A stretch of DNA of 33,712 nucleotides, taken from contig JAQWOR010000026.1 of the NCBI GenBank assembly GCA_029245785.1, positions 1 to 33,712 of the forward strand, given 5' to 3'. The position numbers were made by a program, and so were the translations under genes. The notes beneath the pieces were generated by a model. It searched no databases and had not been told where the DNA came from. It was given only the letters and a program-made list of their open reading frames with translations. This document shows positions 25,267 through 33,712 of the stretch, piece by piece (position 1 is the first letter of the stretch; each line of letters opens with the position of its first letter). The stretch is from Polaribacter sp. GTDB lineage: Bacteria > Bacteroidota > Bacteroidia > Flavobacteriales > Flavobacteriaceae.

Positions 25267-26862
25267 ATGTCACAAAGCACATTGATAAGTAGGTTAGAGT
25301 TAAAAGGTTTTGAAATAGGTTGTTATGATCGCATTTTAACAAATAAAGCAACTGATTTTTTAGTAGCATTACACGAGAAATTTAATGACGGTAGATTGTT
25401 GTTGTTAGAGGAAAGACAAAAATTACAAGCACATTTTGATGCAGGAAATTTTCCAGTTTTCCCAAAAGAAACTCAAGAAATTAGAGATTCAGAATGGGTG
25501 TGTGCTGAATTGCCAGAAGACCTATTGGATAGAAGAGTAGAAATTACAGGTCCGGTAGATCGAAAAATGGTCATCAATGCGTTGAATTCTGGAGCTAAAA
25601 CATTTATGGCTGATTTTGAAGACAGTAATTCTCCAAGCATAAATAATTTGTTAGATGGTCAACTAAATTTAAAAGACGCCGTAGATAAAACGATTTCATT
25701 TTATAATGAGAAGAACGGAAAAAGCTATCAATTGAATGAGCAGACGGCAACACTCTTGGTGCGCCCAAGAGGATTGCATTTGAATGAAAAACATTTTTTA
25801 ATAGACGGAATTGAAATGTCGGGATCCTTAGTGGATTTTGGATTGTTCTTTTTTCATAATATCAATGCGTTGATGGCGCAGGGTTCGGCAACGTATTTTT
25901 ATTTACCAAAACTAGAACACTATTTAGAAGCGCGTTGGTGGAATGATGTTTTTGTATTTGCGCAATATGAATTGAAAGTGAGTCAGCAAACAATCAAGGC
26001 AACGGTGTTGATTGAAACAATAACAGCAAGTTTTCAATTAGATGAAATCATCTATGAATTGAAAGATCATATGGCTGGCTTGAATTGTGGGCGATGGGAT
26101 TATATTTTTTCGTACATCAAAAAGTTTAGAAACCATGGGGGTTTTGTGGTTCCGAATAGAGATCAAGTTACCATGAGCACTCCTTTTATGAAAGCCTATT
26201 CGTTGCGTGTTATTCAGCGTTGCCATAAAAGAAAAGTGCACGCAATGGGAGGAATGGCCGCTCAAATTCCTATAAAAAATGATGAGAAAGCAAATACATT
26301 GGCTTTCGAAAAAGTATTGAAAGATAAAGAACAAGAAGTTAAAAATGGACATGACGGAACTTGGGTAGCACATCCAGGATTGGTGTCAGTAGCGATGGAT
26401 GTTTTTAATGCTCATATGGAGGCTAAAAACCAAATTCATATCAGTAAAAAGGATATTTTAATTACTGAAAAGGAGCTGGTTGAGATGCCTAAAGGAACCA
26501 TTACGGAAGGCGGAATTCGAAAGAATATAAATGTCGGAATTTTATATATAGAAAGCTGGTTGCGAGGTGTTGGAGCTGCGGCGCTATATAATTTAATGGA
26601 AGATGCAGCTACAGCAGAAATTTCTAGAACTCAATTGTGGCAGTGGATGCATAAAAAAGCTCATTTAGAGGATGGGCGTATTTTCACTGAAGAAATGTAT
26701 AAAAAACTAAAAAAAGAAGAAGTCGAAAAAATTAAGTTATTGGTAGGTGAAACTCAGTTTACAAACGGAAAATTTCCATTAGCTATTCAATTGTTTGATG
26801 CCTTGGTCTTGTCAGAAGAGTTTGTAGAGTTTTTAACCTTACCAGCATATGCTTACTTATAA
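25267..26862 (+). CDS. aceB: Malate synthase A
   Basis: The enzyme condenses glyoxylate and acetyl-CoA to malate, the second glyoxylate-shunt step. Using ATG 25267 it is 531 residues, the usual length for malate synthase A. Family motifs are present: M-A-D-F-E-D-S-N-S-P (~115-124), R-P-R-G-L-H-L near 165, C-G-R-W-D-Y-I-F-S-Y near 268, the A-M-G-G-M-A-A-Q-I-P segment, and the C-terminal E-S-W-L-R-G-x-G-A-A-A-L-Y-N-L-M-E-D-A-A-T-A-E-I segment with the catalytic Asp. Upstream in-frame starts at 25237 and 25249 are less likely given the promoter position. aceA follows 79 bp later with a hairpin in the gap; the RamB-like regulator is divergent. Confidence 0.95.
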   Translation: MSQSTLISRLELKGFEIGCYDRILTNKATDFLVALHEKFNDGRLLLLEERQKLQAHFDAGNFPVFPKETQEIRDSEWVCAELPEDLLDRRVEITGPVDRKMVINALNSGAKTFMADFEDSNSPSINNLLDGQLNLKDAVDKTISFYNEKNGKSYQLNEQTATLLVRPRGLHLNEKHFLIDGIEMSGSLVDFGLFFFHNINALMAQGSATYFYLPKLEHYLEARWWNDVFVFAQYELKVSQQTIKATVLIETITASFQLDEIIYELKDHMAGLNCGRWDYIFSYIKKFRNHGGFVVPNRDQVTMSTPFMKAYSLRVIQRCHKRKVHAMGGMAAQIPIKNDEKANTLAFEKVLKDKEQEVKNGHDGTWVAHPGLVSVAMDVFNAHMEAKNQIHISKKDILITEKELVEMPKGTITEGGIRKNINVGILYIESWLRGVGAAALYNLMEDAATAEISRTQLWQWMHKKAHLEDGRIFTEEMYKKLKKEEVEKIKLLVGETQFTNGKFPLAIQLFDALVLSEEFVEFLTLPAYAYL

Positions 26863-26875
26863 TATATAAAAAAGT

Positions 26876-26907
26876 GTCCCAAGAAATGCTGCAACATTTA
26901 GTGGGAC
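26876..26907 (+). other. Intercistronic hairpin between aceB and aceA
   Basis: GTCCCA (26876-26881) pairs with TGGGAC (26902-26907), and AAATG (26884-26888) pairs with CATTT (26895-26899). A symmetric AG/AG internal loop separates the two stems and the terminal loop is CTGCAA. No T-tract follows, so it is not a standard terminator. A role in mRNA processing, stability or partial attenuation between the genes is possible. Confidence 0.6.
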
Positions 26908-26941
26908 GAATTATCAATAAATAATAATCTATCGCAAAATT

Positions 26942-28222
26942 ATGAAAACTAAAGCAAGAATTCAAGAATTAATTACTGATTGGACCGTAAACCCACGTTG
27001 GAAAGGCATTGAACGTCCTTACACAGCAGAAGAAGTGGTAAAGTTACAAGGGTCTTACAACATTGAGCACAGTATTGCCAAATTGGGAGCGAACAAATTG
27101 TGGCGAAAATTAAACTCACAAGATTTCGTAGCGGGTTTAGGTGCTTTAACAGGAAATCAAGCTGTGCAAGAAGTAGAAGCTGGCTTAGAAGCTATTTATT
27201 TAAGCGGATGGCAAGTGGCAGCAGATGCAAATTTAGCGGGCGAAATGTATCCAGATCAGTCGTTGTATCCAGCAAATAGTGTGCCGATGGTAGTGCAGCG
27301 AATCAATAATGCGTTGTTGCGAAGAGATCAAATACAATCGGTTAATGAAGATGCTGCTAAAATAGATTACTTAGTGCCAATTGTAGCGGATGCAGAAGCT
27401 GGTTTTGGAGGTAATTTAAATGCTTTTGAATTGATGAAGTCAATGATTGCTGCGGGAGCTTCAGGAGTGCATTTTGAAGATCAGTTGAGTTCTGCAAAAA
27501 AATGTGGACATCTGGGAGGTAAGGTTTTAGTGCCAACTCAAGAGGCGATTAATAAATTAGTGGCAGCTCGTTTGGCAGCAGATGTTATGGGGGTTTCTAC
27601 GCTTATTATTGCTCGCACCGATGCTGATGCAGCAAACCTAATTACAAGTGATATTGATGAAAGAGATGCTGAATTTATTTCGGGAGAGCGAACAAATGAA
27701 GGTTTTTACCATGTAAACAATGGTATTGATCAAGGTATTGCAAGAGGGTTGAGTTATGCTCCCTATGCTGATTTAGTTTGGATGGAAACTTCAAACCCTG
27801 ATTTGGAATATGCACGTGAATTTGCTGAGGCAATTCATGCAAAGTATCCAGGTAAAATGCTTGCATACAATTGCTCACCTTCATTTAATTGGGCAGCAAA
27901 ATTAAGTGTAGCTGAGATGGAAACATTTAGAGAAGAATTGGCAGTAATGGGCTATAAGTTTCAATTTATAACCCTAGCCGGATTCCATGCGTTAAACACG
28001 TCTATGTTTGAACTTTCTAAAGCATATAAAGAACGTGGAATGGCAGGGTATTCTGAATTACAAGAACGTGAATTTGCTTTGCAAAAAGACGGATTTAAAG
28101 CCGTGAAACATCAAGGATTTGTAGGAACTACTTATTTTGATGCCGTTCAAAGTACTGTAACTGCTGGTACAGCAAGTACTGTGGCTATGGAAGGATCTAC
28201 AGAAACAGAACAGTTTCATTAG
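26942..28222 (+). CDS. aceA: Isocitrate lyase
   Basis: The enzyme splits isocitrate to succinate and glyoxylate, the first glyoxylate-shunt step. The 426-residue protein has the signature K-K-C-G-H with the catalytic Cys (nt ~27500-27514), the metal-binding [24 protein letters not shown] and the Y-N-C-S-P-S-F-N-W loop. The length matches the short bacterial isocitrate lyases. It follows aceB on the same strand and is closed by a terminator at 28284-28316. The gene pair allows net growth on acetate or fatty acids. Confidence 0.96.
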   Translation: MKTKARIQELITDWTVNPRWKGIERPYTAEEVVKLQGSYNIEHSIAKLGANKLWRKLNSQDFVAGLGALTGNQAVQEVEAGLEAIYLSGWQVAADANLAGEMYPDQSLYPANSVPMVVQRINNALLRRDQIQSVNEDAAKIDYLVPIVADAEAGFGGNLNAFELMKSMIAAGASGVHFEDQLSSAKKCGHLGGKVLVPTQEAINKLVAARLAADVMGVSTLIIARTDADAANLITSDIDERDAEFISGERTNEGFYHVNNGIDQGIARGLSYAPYADLVWMETSNPDLEYAREFAEAIHAKYPGKMLAYNCSPSFNWAAKLSVAEMETFREELAVMGYKFQFITLAGFHALNTSMFELSKAYKERGMAGYSELQEREFALQKDGFKAVKHQGFVGTTYFDAVQSTVTAGTASTVAMEGSTETEQFH

Positions 28223-28283
28223 GTTTCTTTTTAATAAAAATCGCTAAAAAAAACCTTTGAAATTAATGGGTTGTTTGTAATGA

Positions 28284-28316
28284 AAACTCCGCTGAGAAAT
28301 TAGTGGAGTTTCTTTT
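28284..28316 (+). terminator. Intrinsic terminator after aceA
   Basis: AAACTCCGCT (28284-28293) pairs with AGTGGAGTTT (28302-28311), nine Watson-Crick pairs and one G-T wobble, with an 8-nt loop, followed by CTTTT. It lies 62 bp after the aceA stop. Confidence 0.75.
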
Positions 28317-28365
28317 GGAGTGTTATTTTTAAAATAGTTTCCATGGAAAATAAAAATTGTTTTTA

Positions 28366-28373
28366 TACCTTTG
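28366..28373 (+). promoter_or_regulatory. Promoter -7 box for the DoxX-like gene
   Basis: TACCTTTG matches TAnnTTTG exactly, 24 bp before ATG 28397. The -33 region holds no TTTG but is occupied by the perfect 12-bp palindrome TTTCCATGGAAA (28338-28349), which could be an activator or repressor site. The box lies inside the longer open frame beginning at 28343, so that upstream ATG is unlikely to be used. Confidence 0.5.
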
Positions 28374-28396
28374 TGCTGAATTTAAAACCAATTAAA

Positions 28397-28747
28397 ATGG
28401 AACGAAAAAAGATTATTTATTATGTATCAACAGGTTTGTTAACGATGTTGTTATTGTTTTCTGCGGGAATGTATTTCTTTAACCATGAAGAAGTAGCAGG
28501 AATATTTACTGCATTTGGATACCCAACTTATATTATTTATCCATATGCCATTGCCAAAATTTTAGGATTGATAGCCATTTGGTTTGTGAGTAGTAAAAAC
28601 TTAAAAGAATGGGCCTATGCTGGGTTTTTCTTTGCTTTTGTTTTGGCTTTCTTTGCACATGTAATGGTTGGAGATGGAGAACAAATGGGAGCGGTAATTG
28701 CATTAGTTTTATTAGCGGTTTCTTATATTTATAAAGAGAAAAAATAA
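28397..28747 (+). CDS. DoxX-like family membrane protein
   Basis: The 116-residue protein has four hydrophobic helices (residues ~6-24, ~46-64, ~71-89, ~94-110) in the pattern of the DoxX/DoxX-like (DoxX_2) family. The conserved short segment F-G-Y-P-T-Y-I-I-Y-P-Y-A-I-A-K-I-L-G follows the first loop. The frame is open from ATG 28343, but ATG 28397 is preferred because a -7 promoter box overlaps the extra codons and the N-terminal M-E-R-K-K-I-x-Y-Y precedes the first helix directly. DoxX relatives are linked to redox or stress functions, but the role of this type is unknown. It heads the MarR/pirin/reductase locus. Confidence 0.8.
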   Translation: MERKKIIYYVSTGLLTMLLLFSAGMYFFNHEEVAGIFTAFGYPTYIIYPYAIAKILGLIAIWFVSSKNLKEWAYAGFFFAFVLAFFAHVMVGDGEQMGAVIALVLLAVSYIYKEKK

Positions 28748-28783
28748 AAGAATATTAAATATAGGCCTCGTAAAAACAACTAA

Positions 28784-28899
28784 ATGAAGAAAATAATAAC
28801 TTTTGCAGGAAGTAATAGCACGAAGTCTATTAATAAACAATTGGCGATCCTAAAGAAAGACTAAAAGAAGCAGTTTTGCTATTTCAAAAAGCATTATAA
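28784..28899 (+). pseudogene. NADPH-dependent FMN reductase remnant with large internal deletion
   Basis: The ATG at 28784 begins [21 protein letters not shown], the flavodoxin-like N-terminus of NADPH-dependent FMN reductases (phosphate-binding G-S-N-S loop). After ~63 bp the sequence jumps, in another frame, to D-P-K-E-R-L-K-E-A-V-L-L-F-Q-K-A-L plus TAA, which resembles the C-terminal helix of the same family. The middle, roughly 400 bp for a normal ~175-residue protein, is missing. The direct frame ends at TAA 28862-28864. The MarR gene starts 1 bp after the relic stop, as if the original genes had been adjacent. The family identification of the short C-terminal part is less certain than the N-terminal part. 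Confidence 0.7.
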
Positions 28900-28900
28900 C

Positions 28901-29338
28901 ATGGGGAATATCTCTAAAGACATTAATACAACGTTTCTTACAGAGAAATTAAAAGCGTTGATCAATATTAAATATACAGCAAATTGGCTGAATAGTAAAG
29001 AGGTTGAGTTTTTTAAACCTTTTGGAATTTCACCACAGCAATATAACATTCTACGAATTTTACGCGGCGCAGGAAAAGAAATAAAAGTGCAAATTGTGAA
29101 AGACAGAATGATTGAGAGAGCGCCTAATGCTACTCGATTGATGGATAAGCTGTGTGATAAGAAACTCATAAAACGTATTCGCTGTGAGCATGATAAAAGA
29201 GTAGTATATGTAACTATTTCTAAAGAAGGACTCCGGTTGTTAAAAGAGATTGGTGTGCTAGCAGATGTTGGTTTTATGGATAAGTTGACCGAAAAAGAAG
29301 CATTGCAATTAAGTGATTTGCTAGATAAAATTAGGTAG
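28901..29338 (+). CDS. MarR family transcriptional regulator
   Basis: The 145-residue protein has the MarR winged-helix layout: an N-terminal dimerisation helix (~10-40), G-I-S-P-Q-Q-Y-N-I-L-R-I-L-R (~43-56), the recognition helix region with A-P-N-A-T-R-L-M-D-K-L (~74-84), and the wing with the family signature D-K-R-V-V-Y-V-x-I-S-x-x-G (~99-111). MarR proteins are usually repressors relieved by small phenolic or oxidised ligands. It lies between two broken genes (FMN-reductase remnant and pirin) and upstream of an intact dienoyl-CoA reductase gene preceded by a perfect palindrome, a plausible operator. The gene itself looks intact. Confidence 0.92.
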   Translation: MGNISKDINTTFLTEKLKALINIKYTANWLNSKEVEFFKPFGISPQQYNILRILRGAGKEIKVQIVKDRMIERAPNATRLMDKLCDKKLIKRIRCEHDKRVVYVTISKEGLRLLKEIGVLADVGFMDKLTEKEALQLSDLLDKIR

Positions 29339-29364
29339 AAAAAAAGTAATATTTTTTGATAAAA

Positions 29365-30228
29365 ATGCTAAAAACAATACAGCACAAAGTAGAAAGCCCA
29401 TTGGTAAATATGGGAACAATTCGATTGCGTCAGCCAATTCCAACAGAAGGAATTGAACAAGTAGATCCATTTATTTTATAACATCATTATGGGCCTTATG
29501 CGATTAGTGAATTTAACAATCCATTTGATTTAGGAGCGCATCCTCATCGAGGTTTTGAACCTATTACGCTCCTGTTTCAAGGAGAACAATTACATAGAGA
29601 TTCGCTCGGAAATGAAATATTAGTAAAAGCAGGAGATGTGCAATGGACAACCGCAGGAAGAGGGATTATTCATGCCGAAGGGCCTACCAAAGAGTTTGTG
29701 AAAAAAGGAGGAACTTTAGAAGGGGTGCAGTTGTGGCTAAACCTTCCTGCTGAATTTAAAATGATACCCGCAGCATACCAACATATAAAAAACGAAGAAA
29801 TTCCTGTTGTAACAAATGCAGATAAGCGTATAGAATTAAAAATAATTGCCGGTGAGCAAGCAGAGAAAAAAGGATTCATTAAAACACAAACCTCTGTTAA
29901 TGTATTTACAGCAAAAGCAATGGCGGCAAGTAAGATGCGTGTTGATCTTCCAGAAACACATCAATCGCTATTGTACTTATTAGACGGTGAAGTTTTGGTA
30001 AACAATGAAGTTGTTCTTAAAAAAGGAGCCCTGCAAATGCTTACCTTTAATAAAGATGGTAATGCAATTGAATTTGAAGCCAAAGAAGCAAGTAATCTGC
30101 TGATTCTTTCTGGAGAACCCATCAATGAGAAAATTACACAATACGGTCCTTATGTGATGAATACACAAACTCAAATCATGGAAGCGATGCGAGATTATCA
30201 ACAAGGAAAAATGGGCTATTTGTATTAA
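29365..30228 (+). pseudogene. Pirin family protein gene interrupted by one nonsense codon
   Basis: From ATG 29365 the frame encodes a typical pirin N-terminus (I-R-L-R-Q-P-I-P) up to D-P-F-I-L and then hits TAA at 29479-29481. After the stop the same frame continues without interruption as H-H-Y-G-P to the natural end at 30228, a full length of about 287 codons. Relatives have Leu at this point (D-P-F-x-L-L-H-H), so TTA to TAA (one base at 29480) explains it. The metal ligands of the first cupin domain (A-H-P-H-R-G-F and G-I-I-H-A-E) lie downstream and are intact. An internal start at ATG 29638 would drop the first two of these His residues. Function is therefore probably lost unless there is readthrough or a sequencing error. 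Confidence 0.85.
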
Positions 30229-30245
30229 ATTTTTTAAAAATATGT

Positions 30246-30290
30246 AGAAATAAATATGTTTACAATGTAAGATTTATTTCTTGAGTTTTT
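30246..30290 (+). terminator. Possible AT-rich terminator after the pirin gene
   Basis: The perfect 10-bp inverted repeat AGAAATAAAT / ATTTATTTCT (30246-30255 with 30272-30281) has a 16-nt loop and is followed by TGAGTTTTTTC. The stem has only two G-C pairs, so termination would be weak. Confidence 0.4.
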
Positions 30291-30318
30291 TCTTTTGCTA
30301 TAATTAACATACCTTGCC

Positions 30319-30342
30319 ATTTATTATGCGTGCATAATAAAT
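30319..30342. promoter_or_regulatory. Perfect palindrome, candidate MarR operator, upstream of the dienoyl-CoA reductase gene
   Basis: ATTTATTATGC (30319-30329) and its exact reverse complement GCATAATAAAT (30332-30342) are separated by GT. The site ends 20 bp before the ATG at 30363 and directly follows a weak -7-like TACCTTGC (30310-30317), so a bound protein would cover the likely start of transcription. Size and symmetry suit a MarR dimer, and a MarR gene lies 1 kb upstream. Confidence 0.55.
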
Positions 30343-30344
30343 AA

Positions 30345-32390
<2,046 letters not shown>

Positions 32391-32470
32391 AGTATCCATT
32401 TCTTATTTCATAAATAATTACGATATTTGCGATTCACGTTGCGCAAAGGATTGAGGTATTGTTGAAGCTC

Positions 32471-32521
32471 ATTACAACTTTTAGAGAACACTTGTTAAAG
32501 AAGAGTACTTCTAGTTGTAAT
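32471..32521 (+). other. Potential structured RNA element upstream of the CAL67264 gene
   Basis: ATTACAACT (32471-32479) pairs with AGTTGTAAT (32513-32521) as a perfect 9-bp outer stem. Inside, AGAAG / CTTCT (32499-32503 with 32508-32512) form a hairpin with loop AGTA stacked directly on the outer stem, and a weak AACA/TGTT hairpin is possible. It lies in the 186-bp gap before ATG 32577; the rest of that gap has a short CCAC/GTGG hairpin (around 32551-32562) and no obvious gene. Confidence 0.4.
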
Positions 32522-32576
32522 AGCGACTACCGAAAGCCAGACCACTTTTGTGGATGCGCCCAAAAAATGATTAGAT

Positions 32577-32759
32577 ATGTCGATGAATAAAAATACAGTG
32601 CTCGCTTGGGCAACTTTTATAATGATTTTTGTAGGATTGGGTTTAATTGCTTTAGGGGCTTTTAGATATAGAGATGTTTCTGGATGGGGATTTGCTGCTG
32701 TTGGAGTTGGATTTTTCTCTGTTGCCTGGGTGTTTAATGCCTTAAAAGGAAGGGTGTAA
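32577..32759 (+). CDS. CAL67264 family small membrane protein
   Basis: The 60-residue protein has two hydrophobic helices (residues ~8-27 and ~36-54) joined by the short polar loop F-R-Y-R-D-V-S-G-W-G, ending in N-A-L-K-G-R-V. I recognise it as the small Bacteroidota membrane protein family named after Gramella forsetii CAL67264. Its function is unknown. Two start codons are possible, ATG 32577 and ATG 32583. The sequence is strongly conserved in character despite its size. It lies directly upstream of ettA, which I recall as its usual neighbour in this family of bacteria. Confidence 0.82.
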   Translation: MSMNKNTVLAWATFIMIFVGLGLIALGAFRYRDVSGWGFAAVGVGFFSVAWVFNALKGRV

Positions 32760-32762
32760 AGT

Positions 32763-32804
32763 AAGAACCAAGACAAAAGACGAAAGACAAAAGACAAAAG
32801 AGAA
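32763..32804. repeat. Heptamer tandem repeat (AAGACAA type), six units
   Basis: Consecutive units are AAGAACC, AAGACAA, AAGACGA, AAGACAA, AAGACAA, AAGAGAA. The array begins 3 bp after the CAL67264 stop and extends as a purine-rich tail to about 32820. It is non-coding, and unit number could vary between strains. Confidence 0.8.
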
Positions 32805-32886
32805 GAAAGGAAAGTGAAAAATACTGGAGTTTCTTGCTGAAATTTATTTCTCACCTAAGACCTAATTAATACCAAACAACAACATA

Positions 32887-33712
32887 ATGAGCGACGATAA
32901 GAAAGTCATCTTTTCGATGAATAAGGTTACAAAAACCTATCAAAGTGCCAATCAACCTGTTTTAAAAGATATTTATTTAAGTTTTTTCTATGGAGCTAAA
33001 ATCGGGATTCTCGGTTTAAATGGTTCTGGAAAATCTACCTTATTAAAAATTATAGCTGGGGTAGAAAAGAACTACCAAGGAGATGTGGTTTTTTCGCCAG
33101 GCTATAAAGTTGGTTATTTAGAACAAGAACCAAAGCTGGATGAAACAAAAACAGTGATGGAAATTGTAAAAGAAGGTGTTGCAGAAACCGTAGCAATATT
33201 GGACGAATACAATAAAATCAATGACATGTTTGGCTTAGAAGAAGTGTATTCTGATGCTGATAAAATGGAGAAATTGATGGCAAAACAAGCTGAACTTCAA
33301 GATCAAATTGATGCAGCAAACGCTTGGGAGTTGGATACAAAATTAGAAATAGCAATGGATGCATTGCGTACTCCAGAACCAGACAAACTAATTTCTGTGT
33401 TGTCTGGAGGAGAGCGAAGAAGGGTTGCTTTATGCCGTTTGTTATTACAAGAGCCAGAGATTTTATTGTTAGATGAGCCAACAAATCACTTGGATGCAGA
33501 ATCTGTACATTGGTTAGAACATCATTTGGCGCAATATAAAGGAACTGTAATTGCTGTAACGCATGATCGTTATTTCTTAGACAATGTTGCTGGTTGGATT
33601 TTAGAATTAGACAGCGGAGAAGGACTTCCCTGGAAAGGGAATTATTCTTCTTGGTTAGATCAAAAATCTAATAGAATGGCACAAGAAAGCAAAACAGCTT
33701 CTAAACGTCAAA
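32887..33712 (+). CDS. ettA: Energy-dependent translational throttle protein EttA, N-terminal part (3' truncated by window edge)
   Basis: The ATG at 32887 opens a frame that runs off the window with 275 codons visible. This is the first ABC domain of an ABC-F protein. It has Walker [10 protein letters not shown] (~residues 44-52), the signature L-S-G-G-E-R-R-R, Walker [13 protein letters not shown] and the H-loop V-T-H-D-R-Y-F. The start [11 protein letters not shown] and the long arm insertion before the signature fit EttA, and the visible part ends in the basic linker. EttA binds the ribosomal E site and gates early elongation according to the ATP/ADP ratio. The second ABC domain lies beyond the window. 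Confidence 0.93.
   Translation, partial: MSDDKKVIFSMNKVTKTYQSANQPVLKDIYLSFFYGAKIGILGLNGSGKSTLLKIIAGVEKNYQGDVVFSPGYKVGYLEQEPKLDETKTVMEIVKEGVAETVAILDEYNKINDMFGLEEVYSDADKMEKLMAKQAELQDQIDAANAWELDTKLEIAMDALRTPEPDKLISVLSGGERRRVALCRLLLQEPEILLLDEPTNHLDAESVHWLEHHLAQYKGTVIAVTHDRYFLDNVAGWILELDSGEGLPWKGNYSSWLDQKSNRMAQESKTASKRQ

Noticed and set aside
28343..28396. N-terminal extension of the DoxX-like protein from ATG 28343
   Set aside because: An exact -7 promoter box lies within it and the extension has no resemblance to the family N-terminus.
29638..30228. Stand-alone 196-residue pirin protein starting at ATG 29638
   Set aside because: It would lack the conserved first two metal-binding His residues; the frame is better explained as the 3' part of a pirin gene broken by a nonsense codon.
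32495..32854. 119-codon minus-strand open frame over the CAL67264 gene and the heptamer repeat
   Set aside because: It spans a real gene and a non-coding repeat on the other strand, so it is an accidental frame.

Overview
This is an AT-rich chromosomal segment from a Bacteroidota bacterium, almost certainly a (probably marine) member of the Flavobacteriaceae. The evidence is the set of lineage-typical proteins (Bacteroidota-type LptD, an amidase with a C-terminal SPOR-like domain, a CAL67264-type small membrane protein beside ettA), the menaquinone genes, and intergenic promoters of the flavobacterial TTTG-N(17-23)-TAnnTTTG type. No tRNA, rRNA, CRISPR array, transposase or prophage gene was seen. 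The window looks like core genome with short decayed or non-coding patches.

Layout. (1) 1-3824: the 3' part of tamB (outer-membrane biogenesis), then a tightly coupled sugar nucleotidyltransferase and small-molecule kinase, closed by an intrinsic terminator. (2) 3933-5970: pfkA and gapA (glycolysis). (3) 6056-9081, minus strand: lptD and ridA, convergent with gapA across a shared terminator. (4) 9148-13609: N-acetylmuramoyl-L-alanine amidase, an MCE/MlaD protein, and a two-protein Fe-S redox module whose CCG subunit has lost one complete cysteine set. (5) 13612-20877: two bacterial PH-domain membrane proteins, menA, a UPF0173 hydrolase, an SRPBCC protein, menC, a CPBP protease and menE, mostly overlapping or nearly so. 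(6) 20878-21144: a gene-free gap holding a candidate independently transcribed small RNA. (7) 21145-25138, minus strand: a YebC-family regulator, an acyl-CoA carboxylase beta subunit and a RamB/ScfR-type regulator. (8) 25267-28222: aceB and aceA (glyoxylate shunt), divergent from that regulator. (9) 28397-32390: a DoxX-like protein, a gutted FMN-reductase gene, a MarR regulator, a pirin gene with one nonsense codon, a perfect 11-bp-arm palindrome, and a FadH-like dienoyl-CoA reductase. (10) 32577-33712: a CAL67264 membrane protein and the 5' part of ettA.

How the genes fit together. Envelope functions (tamB, lptD, amidase, MCE protein) fill the first third. The Fe-S pair and the menaquinone genes suggest electron entry into a menaquinone pool. 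The acyl-CoA carboxylase, RamB-like regulator, aceBA and dienoyl-CoA reductase point to growth on fatty acids, acetate or branched-chain amino acids.

Points most worth a second look: the loss of all four cysteines of the first CCG half in the Fe-S protein at 12836-13609; the promoter-plus-terminator unit at 21004-21129 with no convincing gene; the perfect palindrome between the RamB-like regulator and aceB; and the MarR locus, where two of the genes are broken in different ways while a perfect operator-like palindrome remains in front of the intact reductase gene. I did not find an unambiguous new multi-gene system.
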